From Bog-473 sp963719485 (GTDB lineage: Bacteria > Actinomycetota > Acidimicrobiia > Acidimicrobiales > RAAP-2), in assembly GCA_963719485.1 (NCBI GenBank), contig OY970387.1, positions 682,001-746,000 on the forward strand: a stretch of DNA of 64,000 nt, in the 5' to 3' direction. This document shows positions 1-9,223 of the stretch, one piece after another. The stretch's first letter is position 1. Each line of letters begins with the position of its first letter. The notes beneath the pieces are model-generated. The model was not told the DNA's origin and searched no databases. It saw only the letters and a list, made by a program, of their open reading frames with translations. Position numbers and translations under genes: made by a program.

Positions 1-59
1 GCGCCCACACGATGCGCCATCCGGACGTCCCAACCAAGATCGCCGAGGCGAGCCGGTGA
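1..59 (+). CDS. 3' tail of an upstream protein-coding gene (partial)
   Basis: An open frame enters from the left edge and ends at a TGA at 57-59, leaving about 18 residues that end in PTKIAEASR. The tail is too short to name a family. The 84 bases to the next start hold no other gene. Confidence 0.35.
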   Translation, partial: AHTMRHPDVPTKIAEASR

Positions 60-143
60 AGGAGGAGAGCGAGAACACAATCTGTGTTCAGCACTTGTAG
101 AGAATGTGAAACGAGCCACTTGAAAAAAGGAAGGTCTTAGACC

Positions 144-1654
144 GTGACACCAGAAGCGACGACACTGCCTCTCGTCCCCCATTGGATCGACGGGGCGGCG
201 GTGACGCGGTCGTCGGAGCGGTCCGGTGAAGTCTTCGATCCAAGCACCGGGCAGGTCACCAAGCGGGTGACGTTCGCCTCGGTCTCGGATGTCGACGATG
301 CCGTGGCCGCGGGCCGCCGAGCTTTCTGCTCCTGGCAACAAGCCTCGCTGGCCAAGCGAACCAAGGTCCTCTTCGCCTTCCGCGAGCTGATCCACCGCCG
401 AGCCGACGAGTTGGCCGCCATCATCACCTCCGAGCATGGGAAGGTGACGAGTGATGCCTTGGGCGAAGTGTCCCGCGGGATCGAGGTAGTCGAGTTCGCC
501 TGCGGCATCTCTCAGCTCATGAAGGGCAGCTTCACCGAAGGGGCCTCCAGTGGTGTGGACGTCTTTTCGATCCGGCAGCCGCTCGGTGTAGTTGCCATCA
601 TTAGCCCGTTCAATTTTCCGGCCATGGTGCCGTGCTGGTTCTTCCCCCTGGCCATCGCCACCGGCAACACGGTAATCCTCAAGCCCAGCGAGAAGGATCC
701 CTCGGCCGCCAACTGGATAGCCGAGCTATGGGCCGAAGCTGGGCTGCCCTCCGGGGTCTTCAACGTGGTCCACGGAGACAAGGTGGCGGTGGACGGCCTG
801 GTCAGCCATCCCGACGTCAAGGCGGTGTCGTTCGTGGGCTCGACGCCCATCGCGGCTACGTCTACGAGTCGGCTACACGAAACGGTAAGCGCGTGCAGGC
901 TCTCGGTGGGGCCAAGAACCACATGGTCGTGCTGCCCGACGCCGACCTCGACGTGGCCGCCGATGCCGCGGTCAACGCCGGGTTCGGATCGGCCGGGGAG
1001 CGCTGCATGGCCATCTCCGTCCTGGTGGCCGTGGATCCGGTGGCCGACGACCTGATCGCCAGGATCGTCAAGCGAATCTCCGGTCTGACCGTCGGGGATG
1101 GACGGCGGGGAACGGACATGGGGCCCTTGGTCACCGGCGTACACCGGGACAAGGTGGCGTCCTATCTCGACGCCGGCACAGCTGAAGGGGCCATCTTGGT
1201 GGTCGACGGGCGTGACACATCCATCGACGGCGACGAATCGGGCTTCTGGTTGGGCCCGACCCTCTTTGACCAGGTCACCCCGGACATGACTCTCTACACC
1301 GATGAGATATTCGGTCCCGTGCTGTCGGTGGTCCGGGTGGCCACCTATGACGATGCCATCGCTCTGGTGAACGCAAACCCTTACGGCAACGGGACGGCCA
1401 TCTTCACCAACGACGGGGGGGCGGCCCGTCGCTTCCAGAACGAAATGGAGGTGGGCATGATCGGGGTCAACGTCCCCATCCCTGTCCCGGTGGCCTACTA
1501 CTCCTTTGGCGGGTGGAAGAGTTCCCTGTTCGGTGACACCCATGCCCACGGCACCGAGGGCGTGCACTTCTACACTCGAGGCAAGGTGGTCACCAGCCGG
1601 TGGCTCGACCCCAGTCACGGCCAGGTCAATCTGGGGTTCCCGCGCAACGAGTGA
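144..1654 (+). pseudogene. CoA-acylating methylmalonate-semialdehyde dehydrogenase (MmsA-like), frameshifted
   Basis: An aldehyde dehydrogenase of the MmsA type, which oxidises (methyl)malonate semialdehyde with NAD+ and CoA. The first frame (GTG at 144) carries the N-terminal NAD-binding half, including SPFNFPAMVP, KPSEKDPSA and FVGSTPIA. The second frame carries YVYESATRNGKRVQ, ALGGAKNHMVVLPDAD, the catalytic Cys in SAGERCMAIS (codon 1004-1006) and EIFGPVLSVVR. The reading moves from one frame to the other at about 851-857, consistent with one missing base. Both halves are otherwise complete, about 500 residues together, which is the normal family length. It is therefore a recent frameshift mutation or a sequencing error. 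The CoA-acylating assignment rests on the MmsA-style NGKRVQALGGAKNH and GERCMA motifs. Confidence 0.8.
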
Positions 1655-1948
1655 TGAGGTGGCTCCGCGCCGGGTGCCGAGAACTTGCTCATCGAGCCTT
1701 CGAGGGTGTCAATGGCATCACCAGTAGGCCCTGTGCAAGGACTCGACGTGTTCGAGTGCATAGAGCGGGTGCTCGATATCGCACGCCGTGCTCCCCCACG
1801 CCCAGCTGCTTGCCAACCAAATGGGTGATCGGGCGCATGAGAAACCCGGACAACCGTCCGGAGGTGCGATGCGGCCTTTGTCTGGCACGACAACAGCGAG
1901 CCTGATCCGCTTCCCGCTAACTAGACCAGGCCGCGTGCCTGCAAGGGA

Positions 1949-2347
1949 CTAGGCCGGATCGGTTACGACGACGGACGCTATGAGCTCGGTGTCGACGAAT
2001 TCGAGGACGTCCACGATGAGGTCATCCTCGAAGGTGAAAATAGTCGCAAGTTCGTTTCGGAATGGTCGACCGTCGACGGTCTCCCCATTGGTGTGTGCGA
2101 TCTTGACGAAGCGGTCACCCTCACCGAACACATCGTCGACATCTACCTTGTTGAAGGCCAGCCCACGCCCCAGCGGGGCGAAATTTTCGGAGATTCCCGC
2201 CACTCCTACCGTGACACCGGACACCGGCGTCGTGCCGATCATGCGCCAACGGAAACCAGGCGCGAAGTGCTTCCACCTATCACCGTCGGGATCGCTGAAA
2301 CTTCTAACGATTTCGCGCCGTCGTTCGTGCTGCTCCGAGTTGGTCAC
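1949..2347 (-). CDS. SnoaL/NTF2-like fold protein
   Basis: A 132-residue protein of the SnoaL/NTF2-like alpha+beta barrel type, recognised from its length and pattern (HERRREIVRSFSD, WKHFAPGFRWRMIGTTPVSG, a C-terminal EFVDTELI). Members act as isomerases, cyclases or hydrolases, or merely bind ligand; the substrate here is unknown. It starts inside the end of the aldo/keto reductase (4-nt overlap), so it is translated as the last gene of the ferredoxin-P450-reductase operon. A close paralogue lies at 39647-40075 and shares FRWRMIGTTPVSG and the GEGDxFVKIAH stretch. Confidence 0.75.
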   Translation of the reverse strand: MTNSEQHERRREIVRSFSDPDGDRWKHFAPGFRWRMIGTTPVSGVTVGVAGISENFAPLGRGLAFNKVDVDDVFGEGDRFVKIAHTNGETVDGRPFRNELATIFTFEDDLIVDVLEFVDTELIASVVVTDPA

Positions 2348-3372
2348 GGGGTTGAAACCTCCTGTTGTCTGGCCCTAGCTCCCAACAACCAGGACTCGCG
2401 AGCGTAGAAATCTGATGGATACGACGGTGTGGGCGCCGTCGCTTGGTCCAGTTCAGACCAAAGCGTCTCGTCGATCTTGAAGTCGGCCACGGCGAGGTTC
2501 TGCTGCACCTCGTCGACCGACTGCGCCCCGATGAGTACCGATGTGATCGGCTCTTGGCGAAGTACCCATCCCAGGGCCACTTCCGCCGTCGTGTGTCCTG
2601 CCTTGGCCGCGACCTCGACGACGGCCGACGTCACATGGCGGAACCGCTCCTCATCCCCCAGGTAGACAGCGGGATTCATCGCCGCGCGCGTCCCGGGCTC
2701 GGGCCCGCGGTCAACGTCGATCGGTCGGCCGAGCAATCCACTGTGAAGGGGACTGTAGGTGAGCAAGGCCACCCCACGGGCGCGACAGACGGGGAAGATA
2801 TCGCGCTCGAGGTCCCGCCGCACGAGGTTGTACATCATCTGGCAGGACGCGAACCGAGGAGCACCAATCGACCGAGCGATGACGTTCGCTTCAGCCAGTT
2901 GCCAGGCGAAGTAATTCGAGCAGCCGATGGAACGGACCTTGCCGGCGTGGACGCAGTCGGCGAGCACACCGAGCGTTTCTTCGATCGGCGTCGTGTTGTC
3001 GTAGTAATGCATCTGATAGAGATCGATGTAGTCGGTCTTCAAGCGCTTCAGACTCTGATCGAGCGCAGGGAGGATGTGTTTCCTCGACATCCCCCAGTCG
3101 GTGGGGTTGGGTCCGAGGGCGTTTCCGACTTTGGTGGCCACGACGACTTCATCCCGTCGTCCGGCGAGGGCGGCGCCCACGATCTCCTCCGAACGTCCCC
3201 CGCTGTACGCGTTGGCGGTGTCGATCAGGTTGCCTCCAGCATCGAGAAAAACGTCGATGATGCGTCGAGCCTCGTCTTCGTCACAGCCCCAAGAGGGCGT
3301 GCCGAACGTCATGGCACCCAGACAGAAGCGCGATACGCGCATCCCCGTGCATCCGAGCTGTCGAAATTCCAT
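2344..3372 (-). CDS. aldo/keto reductase
   Basis: A 342-residue NADPH-dependent aldo/keto reductase. The catalytic tetrad is visible: Asp51 and Tyr56 in DTANAYSGG, Lys81 in VVATKVGN and His122 in LYQMHYYD. The TIM-barrel start MEFRQLGCTGMRVSRFCLG and the C-terminal cofactor loop around SVLIGAQSVDEVQQNL are present. It lies between the P450 (78 nt upstream) and the SnoaL-like gene (overlap), so it probably reduces a carbonyl intermediate made by the P450 system or a related dehydrogenase. The substrate is not deducible. Confidence 0.9.
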   Translation of the reverse strand: MEFRQLGCTGMRVSRFCLGAMTFGTPSWGCDEDEARRIIDVFLDAGGNLIDTANAYSGGRSEEIVGAALAGRRDEVVVATKVGNALGPNPTDWGMSRKHILPALDQSLKRLKTDYIDLYQMHYYDNTTPIEETLGVLADCVHAGKVRSIGCSNYFAWQLAEANVIARSIGAPRFASCQMMYNLVRRDLERDIFPVCRARGVALLTYSPLHSGLLGRPIDVDRGPEPGTRAAMNPAVYLGDEERFRHVTSAVVEVAAKAGHTTAEVALGWVLRQEPITSVLIGAQSVDEVQQNLAVADFKIDETLWSELDQATAPTPSYPSDFYARESWLLGARARQQEVSTP

Positions 3373-3450
3373 CAGTCGTCATCCATCGTTAGAAAGTGCA
3401 TGCGACGTTCATTGGGCAACATGTCAGTTCCTTTCAGGTTGACAACAAGG

Positions 3451-4683
3451 TCAGATAGGAACCGAGGTCAGCTGAGACCGATGGTTCTGGTCCTCTACCG
3501 CGAGAACGTCCAAGCGTTTCCCGCCCCATGACGTCCACAGCTCCCGGCGCTCCCATCGGTATCCCGGAGCGATCTCCAAGGACTCAAATCTCTCCAGCAA
3601 CGCATCGAGCGCGTGAAGGGCAACCGTCCGGGCCAGTGCCGCTCCGATGCACGAGTGCGGCCCCGAAGCGAAGGCGAGGTGGTTGCGGTCGGCTTGGCGA
3701 TGGATGTCGAACGCATCCGCGTCGTCACCCCATACCAACTCGTCCCTGTTGGCCGACAGATTGCTGACCGCGATCGGTTGGCCGGCGGGGATGATGGTCT
3801 CGCCGACGCGTAAATCGGAATCCGGGACTCTGACGATGTATTGGATTGGCGGGGCGAGGCGGAGCGACTCCTCTATAGCCGCCGGCAGCAGGGTCCGATC
3901 AGCCCGGACCGACGAGTACGCGCCTGATGACACGAGCTGGAGGACGGTATTCGTCAGCAGGCTCTGGGTAGTCTGGTTCCCGGCCATCAGCAGAAACACG
4001 ACGTTGCTTACCACCTCCTGATCCGTGAGCCTGACGCCTCGGTGCTCGGCTCGAATCATGCGGGTAATTGCGTCATCGGGTGCGTCGTCGCCCCGCCGTT
4101 GCTCCACGTGCTTGAGGACATAGTCATCAAAGGCGGTGACCGCAGATCGCATTTCTGCCTCGAGGTCGCTGGACACTTTGCCACGCGAAGCCTGTGCAAC
4201 GAAGCTTATGAAGACCTGCGTCCAGCGGAAGAACGTGGGGTGGTCGGCATCGGGAAAGCCCAGAAGGTGGCCGATGGCGCGAGACGGGATGGTCGAGGCC
4301 CACGCCTCGGCCAGATCGACTGGGCCAGGACAGGGGATCGACTCGACCACTGACCGGCACATCGAATCGATAGCTGGTTCCTCGGCGGAGACAGCGCTGG
4401 GAATCACGGCGGCCATGACGATTCGCCGAACCGCTGCGTGTTTCGCTCCTGTCAGTTGGAGGAGATTCGCAGTCAGGATGCCGCCGCCGCGTTCCTGTCC
4501 ACGTCGGACACTGCCCACCGCAGGGCACGCGCGATACACCGTGGAGGCGTCATCGAACCGCGTCACCACCGCCAATGGTGAATGGTCCGGATCAGTCAAC
4601 ACCGCCACAGGGCAATTGCGACGCAAGTCGGCCAGCGCCTCGAACGGGTCTTGCGCGTCGCTCGGATTCAGTGGGTGATACAT
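3451..4683 (-). CDS. cytochrome P450
   Basis: A soluble bacterial class I P450 of 410 residues. It has the haem-binding FASGPHSCIGAALAR with Cys345, the ExxR motif EESLR at 271-275, and the I-helix LLMAGNQTT at 233-239. The usual acidic residue before the conserved Thr (A-G-x-D/E-T) is Gln here. That residue normally helps proton delivery to the haem-bound oxygen, so activity or chemistry may differ. The neighbouring ferredoxin gene (170 nt upstream, same strand) is the likely electron donor; no ferredoxin reductase is next to it. Its substrate is probably a hydrocarbon, terpenoid or ring intermediate of the surrounding catabolic genes (inference). Confidence 0.93.
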   Translation of the reverse strand: MYHPLNPSDAQDPFEALADLRRNCPVAVLTDPDHSPLAVVTRFDDASTVYRACPAVGSVRRGQERGGGILTANLLQLTGAKHAAVRRIVMAAVIPSAVSAEEPAIDSMCRSVVESIPCPGPVDLAEAWASTIPSRAIGHLLGFPDADHPTFFRWTQVFISFVAQASRGKVSSDLEAEMRSAVTAFDDYVLKHVEQRRGDDAPDDAITRMIRAEHRGVRLTDQEVVSNVVFLLMAGNQTTQSLLTNTVLQLVSSGAYSSVRADRTLLPAAIEESLRLAPPIQYIVRVPDSDLRVGETIIPAGQPIAVSNLSANRDELVWGDDADAFDIHRQADRNHLAFASGPHSCIGAALARTVALHALDALLERFESLEIAPGYRWERRELWTSWGGKRLDVLAVEDQNHRSQLTSVPI

Positions 4684-4852
4684 GTCCCTCCCATGAGGTC
4701 AGCGATTCGTGTGGCTGAATACCGTCTGTGGCTGATTGGCGACACTGGAGACGGAACGCGCTCTGCGCGTGTTGAGCTGGCCCTACAGCGACATCAGTGT
4801 GAGCACGTGGCCCAGTACGCCACCGAGTCCTGGGAAAGCTCCACACGCCAGG

Positions 4853-5107
4853 TCACTGCGCCTCCGGGTCAAAGACGAGTTCATCGCCCACTGCAACCGT
4901 GATGGCGAAGTTGGGGCACGCAGCCGCCGCGTCCAGGACAGTGGCCAACTCGTCCGTTGGCTCGTCCACACCGTGCGAGATATTGCCGTCCTGAATGACG
5001 AAGCTCCCCGGAGCGGTCTGCACGCACGACCGGATACCCATGCACATGCCGGGATCGACGGTGATAGCGATCTTCCCAGAGGTGTCGGGTCGATTTCTCA
5101 CTGTCAT
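4853..5107 (-). CDS. 3Fe-4S ferredoxin, P450 redox partner
   Basis: An 84-residue single-cluster ferredoxin of the actinobacterial P450-partner type. Cys22 and Cys28 (PGMCMGIRSC) and Cys64 (AAACPNFAI) would hold a [3Fe-4S] cluster; the second ligand position of the classic CxxxxxC pattern is non-Cys, as expected for 3Fe-4S. It is the first gene of the operon leading into the P450, with its own promoter at 5177-5205. Confidence 0.88.
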   Translation of the reverse strand: MTVRNRPDTSGKIAITVDPGMCMGIRSCVQTAPGSFVIQDGNISHGVDEPTDELATVLDAAAACPNFAITVAVGDELVFDPEAQ

Positions 5108-5176
5108 CCTGGATCCCCTCTCGCTCCACTGATCCGCTTGGACGAGTCTCCCAATCTGCGCGCCCAGCTTTCCATC

Positions 5177-5205
5177 ATATTATCTAGATCCATGACCATG
5201 GTCAA
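5177..5205 (-). promoter_or_regulatory. promoter with TCTAGA element, ferredoxin-P450 operon
   Basis: On the minus strand, TTGACC (5200-5205), a 17-nt spacer and TAATAT (5177-5182). The spacer ends in GGATCTAGA, the recurring element of this window. It lies about 70 nt upstream of the ferredoxin start. The nearly identical core GATCTAGATAATATGAT is also present at 39505-39522. Confidence 0.6.
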
Positions 5206-5305
5206 CTCTCGAAGGTCCACTGGATGTGGTATCTCGGTCGGTGGACCGCCTCGACATTTACAAGCTTCGAAGATCAGTGCAGGTGGACCAGCGTTCGCAC
5301 TTTGC

Positions 5306-6323
5306 CTAGACCCAACCCCGCAATTTTTCCAGAAGGACGACCGGATCGGCGCCCACGGGAGTGACATTGAGATGCGTGACTCCCACCTCAGCCATGGCGG
5401 CCACTCGCTCCTTGACATAGGACTCTGGGCCGCACAGCGACGTGGCTTCGAGCAGTTCGGCCGGCACCAGGGCTGCCGCCTCTTTCTTCTTGCCCGAGAG
5501 ATAGAGATTCTGGATCTCGATCGCTTCCTTCTCATAGCCGTAACGGCAAGCCAAAGCGTTGTAGAAGTTCTTCCCCTTGGCGCCCATGCCACCTATGTAG
5601 AGGGCGGCGCCAGCGCGGCCAAGATCGCGGTATGACGCCACTTCGGACTCTTCACCGATTGCCAGGACCCCGCCAGCGGCGATCTGCAGCGTATCGAGCG
5701 AGGGGCTTCGCTTGGCTCTGCCAGAGGTGAGGGAGGGTCCGAAGACATCTTTGACCTTTTCGGGTATGAAGAAGACGGGGAGCCATCCGTCGGCTACCTC
5801 GGCGGTCATGGCGACGTTTTTCTCACCCAGGGCCGCAACGCACGAGTGTATTAATCAGCTTCAGCGGCTTGCCAAGTCCTGTACCCTCGTCCGGCGGCAA
5901 TGGAATGTGGAACACATTGCCCTGATGGACTAAGGGGGACTCGCGTGCCCACACTTGGCGACAAACGTCGATGATCTCGCGCGTACGGGCGAGTGGACGA
6001 TCGTAAGGGACGCCGTGGAAACCCTCGATTACCTGGGGACCAGAGGCGCCGAGCCCGAGTTGAAACCGGCCGCCTGAAAGCGCATCGATGCCGGCCGCTG
6101 TCATTGCGATCAACGTCGGTGTGCGACTGTAGATCGGCAGGATGGCCGACCCGATCATAACGCGCTCAGTCTTGGCGGCCAGGTACCCCATGAAACTGGG
6201 AGCGTCGTAGTTGTAGCCCTCGGCCACCCACACAACGTCAAGCCCCACCTTCTCGAGCTCTATTGCGCGTTGCGTGGACTCGGCGAAGCCGGCAGTGTAA
6301 TTGAGCATCATGGAAAGCCTCAA
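5306..6323 (-). pseudogene. LLM-class (F420-dependent) oxidoreductase, internally deleted
   Basis: A luciferase-like TIM-barrel flavin/F420 oxidoreductase. The N-terminal part (5823-6323) shows MRLSMMLNYTAGFAES, VWVAEGYNYDAPSFMG and RFQLGLGASGPQVIEG. It breaks after KLINTLVR at about 5840 and resumes in another frame at AALGEKNVAMTAEVADGW, running on to LRGWV at 5306. Family members have a short stretch (typically xDIPIYxA) between these points. The loss is therefore about 20 nt and out of frame, possibly between short CGT repeats. An intact member would be about 345 residues. It is the last gene of the 11.5-to-5.3 kb operon, 48 nt after the SnoaL-like gene. An intact LLM gene lies at 13167-14219. 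Confidence 0.75.
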
Positions 6324-6371
6324 GAAGACCTCCTCCGCATCTGTATTTTGCCCATCGGCGGCCGAACGGAT

Positions 6372-6830
6372 TTACTCCGCGACCCAGACGTCGAACATCA
6401 ACAATGTGTCCTGGTATTCCCGCAATAGACACATTTGATCGTCACGTCGTTCTATGACGTAGCAGTACAGGTTGTCGTAACGGCGACCATTAGCCGGATT
6501 GACTGCGGCGCCGACCAGTTCGAGTGCGGCACGATCTTCTTCCGCAATGACGGATCGAAGTTCAATGGCGAACTGCTGCGCCGTGGCGAAGATCCGCGAA
6601 AACTTCGTAACCGTTTCGGTTTTGTCGAATATCGGTTTCGTCCACGCAATATTCATCCCCGCAAGCAGCTTGGACTGCAAGGGCCGGAGGTTCGGCTCGT
6701 CGTAATCCGTCACAGCGATGTGCCAGCGGAAATCAGGATGAAGAAGTTGGTCGAATTGTTCGAGGTCGCGAGTGTTCCACGCGGCAACGAAGCGCTCCGC
6801 CAGAGCCTCCATGCCGGACATCTCACCCAT
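6372..6830 (-). CDS. SnoaL/NTF2-like protein
   Basis: A 152-residue NTF2-like protein (ERFVAAWNTRDLEQFDQLLHPDFRWH, then a C-terminal VIERRDDQMCLLREYQD strand pattern), in the ketosteroid-isomerase/SnoaL group. The substrate is unknown. Its start overlaps the stop of the upstream SDR by one base (TAATG), implying coupled translation. It is unrelated in detail to the paralogous pair at 1949 and 39647. Confidence 0.7.
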   Translation of the reverse strand: MGEMSGMEALAERFVAAWNTRDLEQFDQLLHPDFRWHIAVTDYDEPNLRPLQSKLLAGMNIAWTKPIFDKTETVTKFSRIFATAQQFAIELRSVIAEEDRAALELVGAAVNPANGRRYDNLYCYVIERRDDQMCLLREYQDTLLMFDVWVAE

Positions 6831-7756
6831 TAGGTCATCCCTCCCCGGGCGCCCCCACTCACAGCGACGACCTGTCCAGTGACGTAGTCGGACAGCGGAG
6901 AGCAGAGCCAGAAAATGGCGTCGGCAGCTTCGCGGATCGTGCCCGACCGCCCGAGTGGAACTCCCGGCAACGGCTTCGCCGCGTAGATCTCGTCGTCGGT
7001 AACGGCACGATTTGGGTCGTTCAGCACACCTCGGCGCTCCGCCTGCTTGGGTGTCATCCCGACATGGATCGTTCGCCCACCGGTCTCTATGACCTCACGG
7101 TCGGACTGAGGCAGCCCGAAGCGGGTCTCTATCCGACCAAAAGCAACGGCGTTGACATTGACTCGGAATCGTCCCCACTCCTGTGCCATGGTCCGCATGA
7201 GACCGAGCATCCCAGCCTTCGCCGCAGCGTAATTGCCGGCCCCGACAAGTCCCCACTGCCCGGCAAGAGACGAGACCATGACTGTTTTGCGATGACGAGA
7301 ATGGGCGCCGCGATCGTCGTCCGCCTGGGCGGCGGCCCTGAAGACGGGGGCGCTGGCACGCGCAATGCGAAACGGAACAACGAGATGGATATCCAGCATG
7401 GATTGAAATTGCTCGTCGTTCATGTTGTGCAATCCGCCATCCCAGACATACCCAGCGTTGTTCACCACGATGTCCAGGCCGCCGTGAGTATCGACCGCAT
7501 GTTGTATGAGGTTCTCGCAGGCGCCATCGGCGATGAGATCGGCCACATGCGCGCTCGCAGCGCGTTCGCCGAATTCAGTGTTGAGAGAATTCACTGTCTC
7601 AACTGTCTTAGAAGCATCGACGTCGGCGATGACCACATGCGCACCGTTCGCAGCGAGCATGGTGGCCGCGGCGCCGCCGATGCCACGCGAGCCACCTGTG
7701 ACAATTGCCACGCGATCGGCGAGAAGGTGGGAGCGAAGCGTAGGCTCTATCAGCAT
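6830..7756 (-). CDS. short-chain dehydrogenase/reductase
   Basis: A 308-residue classical SDR with a Rossmann fold. The nucleotide-binding TGGSRGIGG is at 20-28, NNAG at 99-102, the catalytic Ser at about 162 (MVSSLAG), and Tyr176 with Lys180 in NYAAAKAG. The protein is longer than usual because of insertions after the Tyr-Lys pair (around GRIETRFGLPQSD and VLNDPNRAVTDDE). This is typical of SDRs acting on acyl-CoA or bulky hydroxy substrates. It sits between the crotonase and a SnoaL-like gene, so oxidation of a 3-hydroxyacyl-CoA is a sensible guess. Confidence 0.9.
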   Translation of the reverse strand: MLIEPTLRSHLLADRVAIVTGGSRGIGGAAATMLAANGAHVVIADVDASKTVETVNSLNTEFGERAASAHVADLIADGACENLIQHAVDTHGGLDIVVNNAGYVWDGGLHNMNDEQFQSMLDIHLVVPFRIARASAPVFRAAAQADDDRGAHSRHRKTVMVSSLAGQWGLVGAGNYAAAKAGMLGLMRTMAQEWGRFRVNVNAVAFGRIETRFGLPQSDREVIETGGRTIHVGMTPKQAERRGVLNDPNRAVTDDEIYAAKPLPGVPLGRSGTIREAADAIFWLCSPLSDYVTGQVVAVSGGARGGMT

Positions 7757-8538
7757 TAGCGGCCGGTCCAGATCGGAGTGCGCTTCTCGGAGAAAGCGCG
7801 GAGGCCTTCAATGAGGTCCTGGGACGATTGGACCCGCCGCGATGGTTCCTTCTGACCCTTCCAACCCCGTTCGTCGTTCCACCCTTCAGAGATGGCGCTC
7901 GCCGTGACTTCAAGAGCAGCTTGGACGGCGACCGGACTATTGGCGGCGATCACCGTTGCGAGGTCACGAGCAGCAGAACGAGCCTCGCCCGGTTGCGTCA
8001 ACCGATTGACGAAGCCATGCTGATGAAGCACCGCGGCGGTCATGGGCGCTCCGGTCACGATCATTTCCGTCGCGATATTCGCGGGCAGTCGGCGAGGGAG
8101 GCGAAAGAGGCCGCCTCCGATGGCGAGAAGCCCGCGTTTCACCTCAGCTAGGGCAAAGGTGGCCTCAGTTGTGGCCACGATGAGATCGCACACCATAAGT
8201 ATCTCGAGGCCGCCCGCGTAAGCCTGGGCTTCGACACAACCAATCACGGGCTTGTGATGGCGGTGAAAGATCGATGCGGCATTGGCCGGCCGCTTGATCT
8301 CCTGTCCGCTTTGTCGGGCCTCGAGGGCTTCCTTAAGGTCGGCGCCAGCGCAGAAGGTCGGGCCTTCACCCTGAAGGATTCCAACCCAGCAGTCGATGTC
8401 GTCGTCCAGTCGCTCGAATGCGGCCGCGAGCTCGGCCATCATCTGGTAGTTAAGGGCATTGCGAGCTTCGGGTCGGTCCATGGTGATTGTCAGAATGTGG
8501 TCGACCAGATCGACGTGCACGACCTCTTTCTCAGTCAT
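7756..8538 (-). CDS. enoyl-CoA hydratase/isomerase family protein (crotonase)
   Basis: A 260-residue crotonase. The oxyanion-hole segments are FCAGADLKEAL and AQAYAGGLEIL, and the family motif LAEVKRGLLAIGGG follows. It hydrates or isomerises an enoyl-CoA. The start overlaps the end of the TetR gene by 8 nt, and its stop touches the SDR start, so the three are one translational unit. Specificity cannot be read from the sequence. Confidence 0.9.
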   Translation of the reverse strand: MTEKEVVHVDLVDHILTITMDRPEARNALNYQMMAELAAAFERLDDDIDCWVGILQGEGPTFCAGADLKEALEARQSGQEIKRPANAASIFHRHHKPVIGCVEAQAYAGGLEILMVCDLIVATTEATFALAEVKRGLLAIGGGLFRLPRRLPANIATEMIVTGAPMTAAVLHQHGFVNRLTQPGEARSAARDLATVIAANSPVAVQAALEVTASAISEGWNDERGWKGQKEPSRRVQSSQDLIEGLRAFSEKRTPIWTGR

Positions 8539-9223
8539 TGACTTCCCCTTCTTGGGACCGAACCGGGGGCATTTGGGCCGAGGAGCCGACCATGAGCGCG
8601 CCGTGGACGAAGGCGGATACGGTGATTTTACTCGCGTCTAGATCGACGGCTGCGGGGTCGACGACGTACTGGGCACCGACCCCTCTGAGCAAACCAACGA
8701 GCGCCACCCCAAAGCTCGTTGCGTCGATGGCCGCTCCGATGCTGCCCTTGGCTTGGCCAGCCCGGACTATCGCAGCGATCCCGTCTCTGAATCGGGCGTC
8801 ATCCGCCATGAAAATGGATCGAAGAGGGCTTGCATCTGGAAATGCAGCGCCCCACATGACAAAGAAAGCTTTTGATTCGACAGCTTCGCGCTCGATCCGA
8901 TCGAAGTACGTGTCGACCACCGCTTGCAGCGTCTCGATCTGCTTCCCGGGCCCGAGATTGCCGACATCCTCGACGAATCCTGCCTGCGAATCGGAGGCGA
9001 GTCGTTCGACGAAAGCCTCTTTCGATCCAAAGCGGTGATTTACCAGACCGCGGCTATAGCCGGCCTCCCGTCCGATGTCGGCGACAGACGTTCTGTCGAT
9101 ACCATTTTCGGCGAAGAGGCGAGTAGCCGCTTCGAGAAGCGCCAGCTCCGTTTCTTGGCGGCGTTGTGCTTGCGTCCGATGCGGTAGAACAGCGGACTCA
9201 GACGGCGACACTGAAGCCTCCAT
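8531..9223 (-). CDS. TetR-family transcriptional regulator
   Basis: A 230-residue TetR repressor. The N-terminal helix-turn-helix is visible as TRLFAENGIDRTSVADIGRE followed by AGYSRGLVNHRFGSKEAF, and the C-terminal ligand domain is helical. It is embedded in the CoA ligase/SDR/crotonase operon, overlapping the genes on both sides. It probably controls this operon and the divergent one, in response to an acyl-CoA or free acid. Candidate operators are the palindromes at 11561-11585. Confidence 0.9.
   Translation of the reverse strand: MEASVSPSESAVLPHRTQAQRRQETELALLEAATRLFAENGIDRTSVADIGREAGYSRGLVNHRFGSKEAFVERLASDSQAGFVEDVGNLGPGKQIETLQAVVDTYFDRIEREAVESKAFFVMWGAAFPDASPLRSIFMADDARFRDGIAAIVRAGQAKGSIGAAIDATSFGVALVGLLRGVGAQYVVDPAAVDLDASKITVSAFVHGALMVGSSAQMPPVRSQEGEVND

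Noticed and set aside
1655..1948. Small genes in the gap after the first dehydrogenase
   Set aside because: Several short frames exist on both strands, but none has a ribosome-binding site, a recognisable motif or a neighbour that supports it.
5823..5860. A second selenoprotein at the TGA ending the first half of the LLM oxidoreductase
   Set aside because: The codons after this TGA do not continue the family; the homologous sequence resumes in another frame, so it is an indel, not Sec.
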